NCBI RefSeq assembly: GCF_040436345.1
Contig: NC_133237.1
Span: 21,271,749-21,335,748 of the forward strand
From: Pagrus major
Lineage: Eukaryota > Chordata > Actinopteri > Spariformes > Sparidae
DNA length: 64,000 nt
Direction: 5' to 3'
Shown: positions 51,856-63,000 of the stretch, piece after piece
Numbering within the stretch: position 1 is the first letter of the stretch
Layout: each line of letters opens with the position of its first letter
Position numbers and translations under genes: made by a program
The notes under the pieces: generated by a model
What the model saw: only the letters and a program-made list of their open reading frames with translations
Database searches by the model: none
What the model was told of the DNA's origin: nothing

Positions 51856-52400
51856 ATGCTCCTTTGTAGTTGCTTGGCATCTCTTTGTGTTTCTTTGTGG
51901 TTATTATTGTGTGTCTCAACATGGCAAAATGTGGTCCTGGAGACACCTTGGAGCTGGAACTACCACAGAAACACTGCTGAGTTTGAGTTCTTTGCTAGGT
52001 ATGTCTGTGCAAGATACACTCACAAAAACATAACAGCTGTGTAGTTGAGATCAAAATGAAGGCCGAGTTCAGAGATGAGTGTGATCCGACCCATGAATAC
52101 TGCCACTCATGGGTTGGATGGGTCAATATGTTGATCATCGCAAGATGGCCTCTAGTTTAGCTTGTCTTATCTTTGTAGTTGTTTGTGACTCTGTTTTGTA
52201 TCTCTATGTAGTTTGTCTCTTTGTGGTCTTTGTAGTTTTTTGTGTCTTTTGTGGTCATTTAATGTATCTTGTAGTTTTGCATCTTTTGTGACATTTTGTG
52301 TATCTCTTCTGGTTTGCATCTTCGTGGTTGTTTTGTGTATCTCTGTAGTTATATCTTGGTTGTTTCACATCTCTTTGCAGTGGTCTGTGTTTTGTTTTGT
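51856..52400. repeat. Degenerate TTTGTGTATCTCTTTGTGGT minisatellite
   Basis: Imperfect tandem units of about 20-30 bases built from TTTGTGT, ATCTCT and TTGTGGTTGT words run along the plus strand. An outlying copy is at 53055-53092. Long hydrophobic open frames here (valine, phenylalanine and cysteine repeats) are by-products of the repeat. Confidence 0.65.
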
Positions 52401-52432
52401 GCGGTTTATTTTTGTGTATGTTTTTAGCGGTG

Positions 52433-52499
52433 TGTGTTTTGGCATAGGCCAAAACACAAACACAACATTGTGAGTTTTGGCATAGGCAAAACTCACAAT
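52433..52499. repeat. Two adjacent perfect hairpins sharing a GCATAGG loop core
   Basis: First hairpin: 52433-52458, 11-bp stem TGTGTTTTGGC, loop ATAG. Second hairpin: 52467-52499, 13-bp stem ATTGTGAGTTTTG, 7-base loop GCATAGG. Both carry TTTTGGCATAGGC across the turn, which suggests that one arose from the other. Confidence 0.9.
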
Positions 52500-55067
52500 A
52501 CAATATGAGGCTCAAACAGAAAACAAAGTGTGTTAAATAAATCATTTTTGCGGAAAAGCGGAGGGGGTCAAACTCGAACTGAAATTTCCTCCCATTATGG
52601 ATTGTTGGGTGTGCAGCCTTCACTTAACAAAGGGCTGATCCACTGTACTGCCGGCAGAGCAGAGAGAGAGAGCGATGAGCCTTTCTAATCACGTTGTAGC
52701 AGCTCCAGCCTTTCCCTCGGGTTAATGGTCAGTTTTCATACGTGGGGGAGGAGAGAGGGAGAAAGTCTAGGTGAGCCACAGTAAATCCAGGATGTCCAAC
52801 ATTGTTCGAAGATCTTGTTATGTTCAGCCAGAAAAAGACTCACTTGAACGGACAAGCTTCTTACAAGCCTCTGGGTAGAAATCCAAGCAATGCGGGTTGC
52901 TTGCTGCTCTCTTAACAACTAATTTGACAGCCTGCTTGTAAGCTTGTTGAGTGAATCTCTCCCCTGATTACCTGACGGGCTGCTGGTGTGGCCACTGCCA
53001 TGTGCTCAGTGGCTGCAATACCTGGATAAAACTCTCCCTCTGTCACCTCCCCCAATCTTTGTGGTTGTTTTGTGTCTCTTTGTGGATGTTGGATCAGCTA
53101 TCTAACAAGAAGTGTTAGAAATATTAAGAAATGTCCTGTCACAGAGGAGCAGCTCTGGCCTTTGGGCCCCTGGACATGTGCCTGTTAAACCCATTCAGTC
53201 ACCTATCTGTGGTTACAGATGGTGTTGGTGTGGAGCATTTTTGTGCACATGAAATCAAATTTGGATCTGTTGGACAGAGGCTTTTCCAAAAGAACGTAAT
53301 AGATTCTCAGAAACAATGCTGCATATCTACTGTACAGAAACCAGACTAGCAATTTTCAGTTTTACAGATTTATGTAGTTTAGTGTTCCTCATGCATCGAG
53401 CTGTGGACAGTGATGCACCTTCAGTCTGATAGTCTGTTTAAGGAACGGCCTGAACTCTTTTCATTCAATGTGACCAATTGAGGCAAGAATGAGGAAGCCA
53501 GAATCCTCTGGGACCCACAGCCTCAATTTATGTTACATTGTTGAGAACTGTGCTAAAGCCCTGTTCAATCCCTCATTCAGGACATGAAGAGACTGTTTCC
53601 AAACAGTGGCTGTGCTTCTCTGGAAAGAAGCAGGCATTGGCTTGCCTGCGTGTTGATGAAACATTGCAGCCTGGGCCAGTGATAGCAAACACAACAACAC
53701 GATTTGCCTGATTAATTTGAAGCTTTATTACTCAAGAGTGAAAGTTTATATTGCTTGCAGTCATGGTGATAACACAATTGCTCTGCTGCCGCGTGTTAAA
53801 ATAAGGCTTTTCGGTCAATAATGCCGCATTTGCCCCACATTTACATCACAAAAACTCAGTCAATAACAGCAGAAACATACTGATGAGAAAACAAAACAAA
53901 TAAGTAAAAAACGGTGTTGAGTGTAAAGTGAAAATGGTCTGTATCAGCGACCTCACACACACACACACACACACAAGAGTCACGGCTCAGTAGAAGGAAA
54001 CGGTAAACAACTACAGGTTGTTTTTACATGGCTGGTTTGGAAAAGTCATTACTGTTTTGAAGTAAACAGTTGTGTTTCATATGGAAGCCATTCTAGCAAT
54101 ATTGACTCGTGAAAACCAAACAATAATTTAACTACAAGCTTGCAAGCGCCATTGGAAAAAAAAGTCATGCTGCCGTTGACTGAGAGTTTGAGGATAAGGT
54201 GACTGAAACGTTTGGTAAAATACTGAAAAAAAAAGGACGAAAGCAAAAGACATGCACACTAACTCAAGTGAGGATCTGGCTCATGGATGATGTCACATTC
54301 AGTGCATTAAAGGTTGAGCCTGCTTTTTTGTGAAACAACCCTGCACTTTTTGTTGTTGTTGGCAGAGCCGTCTGTGTTGGCACCATGAATACCTGCACAA
54401 ATCCATCCAGTATTTGATGAGATACTTCAGTCTGGACCACCGTTGCATCTCACATTGGTTTGTGGACTGTGGTTATGCAGCTTTGAGTTTATCATTACAG
54501 CCATCGCCATCTTTGTTTTTTGGAGCCAGAAGTGAAGACATTTGAATGAGACAGTGGAGCTGGGGAGGATCCTGATTGGATCTAAGAGCCCAGAGGACAC
54601 AGCTGTCATGTTTCCCTCCTGTATTCCTGTGCTCCTCCCCCAGCCCGCATTTCTCTCCTTACCTGCCCTTCCCAGCATGCTTTTTCCTCCACACCTTTCT
54701 TACATCAGCCTTATAAGTCCTGCCCTGCTCTTAGTTTTTTCCCAAGCGTATCAGCTCCTACCCTGCTTTTCTTTTCTCCAATCATTCGCCTAACCTGTGT
54801 TTCTCTGCCTCTCTCCGCCTGCATCGCATCCCCTCGTTATTTTGTAAGTCCAGTCATTAGTACCGTCTTTGTCGGGTTGTCTGTTGTGTTTGCCTGTTCT
54901 GTTAACGAGCTCCTGTGATTCCTCTTGAAATAAAGTTCGCTGTCGATCTACCTAAACCAGAACCTGACTTTCACAGCAGGAGGTGGAGGGGATAGTGCCA
55001 GAGGTTCTGGGGAGAAGACTGCTAAGCCCGTGACTGCAGTTCAGGCCAGCGTTTAAACATTTTTAAC
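52500..55067. other. Gene-free interval
   Basis: Contains a (CA)n at 53954-53975. A pyrimidine-rich stretch at about 54600-54960 ends in AATAAA (54929-54934) and looks like the 3' end of some transcribed or retroposed unit. No coding exon was supported. Confidence 0.35.
53954..53975. repeat. (CA)n microsatellite
   Basis: Eleven CA units. Confidence 0.9.
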
Positions 55068-55215
55068 AGTGAAACCACTTGATATTTTTGAGGAGACCAT
55101 AGGATAAGAAGTTGGGACATCTCAGGACAATGTCCAGCCATATTTGTGGCCGACCAGAAGTATTAAGCCAAAACATGATCTTTTCCAAACCCCAACCAAG
55201 CATAAGCACAGTGCT
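55068..55215 (+). repeat. Dispersed repeat, copy 2
   Basis: Counterpart of 42975-43145. It has TTTTTGAGGAGACC, TTGGGACATCTC, AAAACATGATCTTTTCC and CCCCAACCAAG in the same order. Confidence 0.5.
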
Positions 55216-57339
55216 GTCACAAGCCAAAATTGAACATATTTGTGATTTGCAGAAACTTAAATTGCCAACATTTTTTGCCACCGTTTAGTTTCCACCATGC
55301 TAGATAAATGGCACACTATTTTCACATTAGCTATGTTGGCATCAGAGATAGTTCGTTAAGTGCAGAGTCACCCAGTACTAAGAAATCATTTCAGAGGAGA
55401 CTGGACTGGCTTGTTCCATATTTCCCTCAGTGACAGACTCGAGACTGACAAATAACTTCTCATCATGGAAAGAGTCCGTTGAGCATTCTGACTGTCTTAG
55501 TGGCACATAGCAATATAACAATCAGGTCGACCGCAGCGGCGGGCTTGAAAAGAGCTGCATCTTCTCAGCAGGAGTGCGGGCAGATATTACTGGTTATCTA
55601 CCAGCAAAATGAAATGAAAATAAGTGCAACGAGCACTGCTTTTTCCTCTGCAGGATACTAGCACGATTTCAAGACACTCAACTTGATTCGTGGCTGTAGT
55701 GGCAGAGCAAACTCATTGATTATTCTCGGCCCAAAGTCTTGTGTGTTTACGTGAAGCAGGAAATCTGTCTCCAGCCCAGCGGTGCATTGGCGTTCAATGA
55801 AATCCTGAGGCTGTGTGTTCATCCAAATATGTCAGTCATGTAGCTGAAAGTTGTTTCTCATCACCGGGTCTGCAACGACCCGCCGACACACAAGCACAAA
55901 CACGATCCTGCTGTCCATCTTGTTTTGTGCACTGCTGTTTGTTGTCTACATGTTCACACTGTAGCACAGAAAGCAATTGGAAGTTATGGAAGAAAAAAAT
56001 GAAATGAAGTGTCACTATCAATCAATGTAATTGTGGACACTGATAGAAGTAGAAGAAGAAGATAAAACCGATGATCTGGTGCCAAACGTGGGTGTACTGG
56101 TGCTGAGCTCGAATCAGTACACAGCCACGACACCGTGTGACTCCTCATTTATGATACCAGTGTGTATTTGTTTTTAAATACCCTGTCAGGGATGATTTAT
56201 TTGTTGGTACTTTGATAGATGTTTTGTTGAGATCCAGCAGCAGAAAATCAGGTGGCATTATCCATGTCAAAATTTAAATTAGCTTATTCTCAATCTTCAT
56301 ACTGGATGTGCAATCACAGTGACAATGGATGAGTAACCTATCATCAGGAGGCCCGTCTTAAACTGGGAGACAAAAACAAATCTACTCTGGATGAGCAATT
56401 TTCTGTATCACCTTAATTGCATTCCTAAACCTTGCGAGAAGTCAAGTCGCTCCTGCCAATATTTTAAGACTGATTATTATTTAAAACATTGAAAATGTAT
56501 GATTGATATAAACCCACTTTCAGTTTCACGACTGTTAAATCACGTTTAGACTGATCTTGAGGGTAATGAATGTTTGACAGTGATTATGTGATTGTTCTTT
56601 TAAAGCTGAAACACAAATGTGACTTTTGTATCAGGGGCCTTATTTAGAAAACAGACTTCCGATTAGTTTTGATCTTAAAGTGGAAATAAACTTTTTAAAT
56701 CCCCCCTCTTAGCGTGTCCCTCTTGTATTACTGTTGCAAAGACCGCAATAGCAAGATGGCTAATGGTAGCAGCCTGTCCAGAGCAAAATGGCATATGGTT
56801 TTGAATCATCTCAGACCCACTGGTAAGAGGAAACACATATCAGCAGGGGAACAGACTTTGACACAACACCGGCCCTCTTTATGAGTGAATGCCTGTCCGT
56901 TCTCTTCTTTGCCTCCTTCATCAGCAGGGTTCTTTGTTTTTTGCATTGTAGAGTTTCCACATTTGTTCCAGTTCTTCCACCTTTACCTGGAGATAGCGAC
57001 CACGGAAAACAATGCCTTTTCCTTCCTTTGTGCCAAAATACAACCTTCATTTTTACGTAAAAAATCCAGCCCGATGGCAGACTGAATAGCTCAGTGAAGG
57101 CGTGTTACAGTACATCTGCTTCTGCTGACACTCCCACAACATCAAGAGCTTAATTGTTGCCACTTCCCCAGTGTCTCTCTGCCTCATCCACGCTGCCAGA
57201 TCGAAACCACTGCTCAGTCAGTAAATAACCTACGCTACCAGCCATATTATACTGTTTCCTGTTGCCTGTGCACGTGACGTTTACTCAGATTTCCTCTGTC
57301 TAACCCTAACCCGAAAATAAACACGTCATCGATGGAACT
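55216..57339. other. Gene-free interval
   Basis: Nothing recognised apart from short purine-rich runs. No splice-bounded coding exon was identified. Confidence 0.35.
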
Positions 57340-57669
57340 TCTGTGTTGCGCTGGAAGCTGGTTGTTTGTTTACGTTAGCGGACTCCATTTTTAAACTAAC
57401 GCTGGCTACTGTTGCTCTCTGTCAGAGGAGCGGAGAGAGGCACTGGGACGAGGCACTCGAGAACGTGGATGAAGTCACATCCTTTGGATTTGTCCTTCAC
57501 AGAGAAATCCACAGGCCAGCAGCATTAAACAACTTAGACAAATGATCAACAGACTTGTACAGGCAACCCAGAGAAGGTCTCAATCCTCAAGTCACGTTAC
57601 AATCTGCACACATGTGGCCAATAAAAGGAAAAGATTCAACATGAAAAATGTTACATAGAGCCACTTTAA
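57340..57669 (+). mobile_element. TTAA-ended short DNA element, copy 2
   Basis: Diverged copy of 20775-21091 in the same orientation. Shared words in order are GGACTCCATTT, GTCACATCC, AGAAATCCACAG, CAGGCAACC and GTTACATAGAGCC, with the right end at TTTAA. The left terminus is eroded. Confidence 0.6.
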
Positions 57670-57752
57670 GTCTATTTACGTCTGTCACTCGATTTCAGCC
57701 TCCTGAACTGTATTCATCCATTTTGCTGCTTGAGCCTACTTTAGTCTTAAAA

Positions 57753-57753
<1 letters not shown>

Positions 57754-57798
<45 letters not shown>

Positions 57799-57807
57799 TT
57801 TTTTTTT
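57754..57807. repeat. (CT)n followed by poly-T
   Basis: About 18 CT units run into a thymine tract of about 17 bases, forming a long pyrimidine run on the plus strand. Confidence 0.95.
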
Positions 57808-57878
57808 ACAATATTCTGCCTGAAGCAGTGGGAAACTGACAGAAAATGCTCAAAGTACAGTCTGTCCTTTTCCCACAG

Positions 57879-58003
57879 CACAGCCAAATTCATCACACGG
57901 CTAATTCAGGTCAGCAGTCAGGCACTCGTCCCATGTATCTTTGGCAGCGACTATAAAGGAGTGGAGCTCTACGTGTTTCAAGGCATGTTTAAAACTTCTG
58001 CAG
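57879..58003 (+). other. Speculative orphan exon, 125 bases
   Basis: It is preceded by CTTTTCCCACAG, a good acceptor that lies downstream of the long CT/T tract, and followed by TCTGCAG|GTAGGT, a good donor. One frame is open throughout and would encode 41 residues, including IFGSDYKGVELYVFQG. I do not recognise the peptide. No neighbouring exon was found, so this may be chance. Confidence 0.15.
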
Positions 58004-59001
58004 GTAGGTTACATCTGCAGGTGACCTATGAGCTGCAGACTGTCCAAAAGACCTTCAGCTGAGCATGTGTTGCATGTTGTTACATCTCTTTATGCACTGC
58101 TCTAACCATTTTTACTCGTTTGTGAAATGTTCCCCCAACTTCACCAATTTAATTCATTCTCTGCCTCATTTTTGACAGGAAGCAGGCAAGCTGTTTTCAG
58201 TTAAAAAGCCCAATGTCCAGCACCAAACAGCAGATCAACACAGTTAGGGACTAAATGGTAAAAAGTGGAGCATTTAGCAGTCATATTGCCAGATGTTTCC
58301 CTCAAGGATTGCGAATACTTAAGTTATATTTGTGAGATGAAAACACATGCTCACATGTGCAAATAAGCCACTAATTGCTGACAAGTTTGCCATATGGACT
58401 TCTGTTTAAAGCTTGTTGGACTGCTAAGTGACCAAATACATCAGTTAATGCAAGTCTGATTTTTTTGGTACAGGATATGATCAACTTAAAGCCAGCCACA
58501 CAGCCAATATTATATCAAAATAGTTTCATTTTCATCAAAATATGCAAATTACATAACATTTTATGGGGCAATAAAATGTGGCGAGGAAAGGCACATTTAT
58601 TTATATCTCACAGTTCATACACAAGGCAATTGCAAATAAAGTGTGAAAAGACAAATTGGGAGATATTACTGATAAGAAATGAAAATAAAGACATAAAAAA
58701 CAAATAAAGGTGATGAACAGCATTAGAAGGCAGCAGTAAATAACACGTTTTTCTTTTTAAAGTAAATTGAAAACCCCGAGAGTCTCTGGTAATTGAATTT
58801 AAAAGTCCCATCTTTGTGCTAATGTTTTGAAGAGGATCCGAAACAAGAAGTCGTCATTACACGAGCAAGAAACATTATCTGCATTGTGATGTCTTGCCAT
58901 GTAACTGAACCAGTAGTCATGGCGTTCTGCTTAAAGCATAATCAATAACTACATCCATCATACTGAGGGGAAAGCCTCAAGATTACCCTGGTTGCATATT
59001 T
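58004..59001. other. Gene-free interval
   Basis: AT-rich. No gene, RNA or clear repeat was recognised. Confidence 0.35.
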
Positions 59002-59036
59002 GTATGCCAGCTAACGGTAAACGTTAGCTGGCATAC
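59002..59036. repeat. Perfect hairpin, 15-bp stem, 5-base loop
   Basis: Left arm GTATGCCAGCTAACG (59002-59016), loop GTAAA, and right arm the exact inverse complement (59022-59036). Confidence 0.9.
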
Positions 59037-59271
59037 TAATGTTCACGGAAATGTAAAATCTCACGTAGTTCTCGCTGAAGAACAGCAAACCCGTGTTGAC
59101 CGTGTCTCCCGACTTATCCAGACTCATTTAACTCTTTTCTTTTTTTTTTCTGACTGCAATGTGTTACTACAGAAAGTTGTCACCAATCTACATGTTGTTT
59201 ACGTCTGCTTCACCATGAGATCACATGAGAGCAGAGCTTCAGTCTGCAGAGTGAAGCCAGAGTGCTGTGGC

Positions 59272-59876
59272 CCATACTTGCCAACCTTGAGACCACACAA
59301 ATAGGGAGAATTTAGAAACCGAAGTGTGTTTCTGGAAACCTTGAGATTCAAGCACTCTGTTTCCTGCGTTCTGGTGACATTTAAGGAAAGAAAATCACAG
59401 CAACATAAGTCAAATGCAACAGCATTTTTATGTCAAACTTGGATGTACTTTGAATTCTCAGAAAACGCTGCAGAATAATTTGCCCTCTGGCATAAACTTC
59501 TGTAAAGCTTTGGCATAAAGTAATATTTATCACTTATCATTCATTTTTTGCCCCTGCCCTTTAGAGAGTTGCGTCACTGCCCTGTGTTTGTCAGCCTCTC
59601 GATGAGGATTGATAGGACATCTGAAATTTGTTTAAATATTCTATCGCCTCTTTCTTCTCTGTCTGTCTCTTACTCAACTGAGGGGGACGAGGTGCAACAG
59701 TAAAGCAGTAGGCTATGCACGCTGAACAGTGCCAGAAACTGGTTGTGATAACTAAGAGGGCAAAAGGTGTGCAAAATTGTCATACATCAGGAGAAACATG
59801 GGAGAATTGTGAAATGAAAAATGCAAAACAGGAGTCTCCCGGGAAAATCAGAAGGGATGGCAAGTCTGCTGAAGCC
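59272..59876. mobile_element. DNA-transposon-like element with ACTTGCCAACC inverted ends
   Basis: The left edge CATACTTGCCAACCTTGAGA is answered at the right by AGAAGGGATGGCAAGTCTG, the inverse of an ACTTGCCA edge. CTCCCGGGAAAATC lies just inside the right end. It resembles hAT-like fish elements with this terminus. No transposase remains. Confidence 0.5.
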
Positions 59877-59879
59877 ATG

Positions 59880-60075
59880 CCCCCGCTGCCTCACAGAGCA
59901 GTGTTCGCTGTCAATTCAAAATCTATTAATATTGAATGTGTCACGTGTCCAAATTGCACCAAACTCGACACTGTGCTCGCCTGGGTCCTCAGCAACAGAC
60001 CTGCCAAGTGTGAAGTAGATCAGGTGAACGGTTCTTGAGCTAAGCGGATAACATCCAGACAGACAGACAGAGATT
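59880..60075 (+). repeat. Dispersed-repeat tail ending in (CAGA)n
   Basis: Contains GTGTCCAAATTGCACCAAAC then TGAAGTAGATCAGGTGAACG and GTTCTTGAGCTAAGCGGATA. It ends in ACATCCAGACAGACAGACAG. A short tandem tail is typical of non-LTR retroposon 3' ends. The family is recalled only loosely. Confidence 0.4.
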
Positions 60076-63000
60076 ATTTCCTTTAGTTAGATATGGGAGT
60101 TCAGAGAGTCAGTGCTGAACCCACACATCAACTTCACGAGTTGCAAAATGTTAAAAGACAGAACACGTAACTTTATTACTAACCGTTTTTCCAACCTACA
60201 CTGTGGGCCGGCACCAATTCTGAGCTTGTTCAATAAAGTCGTGGAACCTGTAACTCATCTGGAGGGCAATAGTCTCATTATATGAAAGTTCACAAAATAG
60301 TATTTCTCCTCCTTCTTTATGTGATTTCCGCCGAGGTTTATGACTGGAAGAGGCGCTGATCCCCATATTACAGAGATAGATTTGAATAACTGCCATGTGC
60401 AGTCATTACAATGAACCTAATGGTCGTGTTATCTCTTATTGTAAAAAACCGGAGGAGGATGCATTTTGAGCGCTCGCTGTCTGAAGCATGCCACAGCTCC
60501 TTTGGTTGTGGCAATTTATGACTTTTATGTTTTACACCAAAATCCAATAATGCCAGAGATTTATACTTGCAATAACAAGTGGTTCACAAAATGCTGCACC
60601 TTCACAAGCATCTATGAAACACTTAACTATTGGCTAAATTGGACTATAATTAAAATGATATGAAATAAAACAGTCATCAACTCAATATACAGCCCATAAT
60701 AGGTTTTAGGGTTAATAAGAGCGCGCCACAAGTTAGTAGAACAGCATTACTTTCACCAATTATCTTCACAAACTGAACAAATAAAGGCTAATGTACATCA
60801 TAATTGGTTTGGATTCACCAATAAATATGCTGCTGAAAAGAGAGAAAACAAATAGCAACAAAATTTCAACAGAAACAGGGAAACAATTAGCTTCAGGCTG
60901 AGTTTAAATGGGGAAAAAATAATGAACCAAACCTGCTGCACTTGAATGGGAGCTGTAGTTAGAGCAGTTATGTGCCTAAATGTCTACCAGGTGTCTACCA
61001 CATTACATAATCCTTTATCTATATTAGAAGTGACATGATAATCTGCCGTTCATTAAACCGCAACAGGGTAGTTAGGGATTATTACCGGTTGTTTTCATGA
61101 TGTAGCAGCAAACTGCAGAAGGAGTCTTAAGTGGATTAAAGTTAATTAAAGTGAAAGATAAAGTGATACCTACCATGTTCCTGAATACTCTTTATTATCA
61201 TACAGGCACGCTTTTTTAAAAACCTGGCATTTTTTGTTTGATTCAATTTAAACTATCAATCACAGATTCAAAATGTTGTTGTGGTAGCTGAGATTATTTT
61301 GTGCTTGTGTCTGTTTGGCATGTCAGTTATGATTTTGTCATTGTGCTGATTAAACGTTGAGGTGAAGCTGAAAAATGGACCGGTCCTTCGCAGAGGAAAT
61401 GTTGGCTTTAAGGATATAAAAACAGTCTGTTGACATACACATAATTATTTCCTTATCTTTCAGATAAGCGCTCAAATTTACATATTTTTTCTCCACACAC
61501 TTCATATTCAGCTGAGCTTGAGACAAACATTTCACTTACTTTCAGTGGGTTTATGTGACAGTTTCTTTACTCTTCCTCGTATCGTAATCGCATCTAAACC
61601 GAGCTCCTATTTTATGGTACACAGTACACGCAGTGCAAGCTGCACTATTCGACAACCTTAATCTTAAAGTCATGTACTGATGGTCATCTGCAGCTTATCA
61701 TCGCTTCATAACATTTCATGAGTGAAGACTATCGGCTACAAGACATGAATATTGAAATGCAAATACCTGCTTCTGCTGCTGCATATCAGGTAGAATCTGG
61801 TGTTTAGATTTGTGTGCCCGTCTCTCACACGCTAACTTCCACAGAATGGCTGTTTATCTTGGTTTTTAAGGCAGTATTGTATCTAATGCAATATTTGTGG
61901 GGAGTTTATTATGGATATTCTAATCTCTCTGCTATGCTATGCTTGGTGTGTGAGGTGAATGAAGATGGCAGAGCCTGCAAGCCAAATATCAATATAGTAC
62001 TCTGTATTCACATAACAAATCCAGCCTATATGAGCTGGTTAATGCAGTTAGCTACCAATATTTTATTAAATACAAACATCTCTTTAAGAACTTTTTTCCA
62101 TCAAAATTAAAGCAAACATTGATGTGTTATACCGCTATATCTATTTATGCATTGTTCCTACTTCTCTACAAACATTGACTGTAGGTGCAAGTATTAATGT
62201 GTAACTTAATTGTGTGTGTTTGTGAATGTCTCGCACATGCAAGTGTGCCGTTAATGTCACACATTAGTGTGCAGTTCATTTCTCATTACCGGCAACCCAA
62301 AGGTAGCTTCCACTGCAAAAAAAAAAAAATTAACGCCACGGGAGAACTTTAAAGAATTTATTACAAGCAATAAAACCCAGTAAAAAGGCTCCTAAGAGAA
62401 GTTTAAAAACAGCCACTTAAAGATACCAAAATAAAAGACAGCCAGAAGCATCAGAAAGTAGTTAAACAGGTTAAAAATGGTTGAATTTACCTAAAATGTA
62501 CCCAGGATAAAAAAAGAGTAAAAACACTAAACCATTTCAATCAGGAAAGACTCGTAATTTTCTTGAGCGAACATGAAGATTTATTGCCATGTGTACAAAA
62601 AAGAATAAGACAGTTTGGCGTAATATTTAGGGAGGTGATGAAGCTGTGCGTAGAATAGGAAACCCCCCGATGGAGTCTAGACACTGGTGGTGGTGATGGA
62701 GGAAGAAGGATCCTGGAGATCTGACAACAGGGGAGTTGATTCTGGCGAGTAGAAGTTATCAACTAGATGACAGCTGACAGCAGCAGAGAGGAGAGTGGTT
62801 TTAAGTTTGACAGCAGAGACATGATTGGCTGATAGTGTTCGTGGCAGAATCTGGTTGGTTAAATGGAGGGAGAGTACATGAGAAACGCCCACGTCAGGTG
62901 AATGGAGGGAGCAGAGAGAGAGGTGAACTTACGCTGAGCTTCATGCAAATTTTATCAAACTAGTCAAACCAATCTGGAACAAACTGTAATTTCTTCCATT

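Noticed and set aside
52213..52623. Hydrophobic open frames on both strands that look like membrane proteins
   Set aside because: Products of the TTTGTGTATCTC-type minisatellite and the adjacent hairpins.
54600..54960. Possible processed pseudogene or transcript 3' end (pyrimidine-rich, ends in AATAAA)
   Set aside because: No coding similarity, no poly-A tail and no flanking duplication seen, so it is mentioned only as part of the interval.
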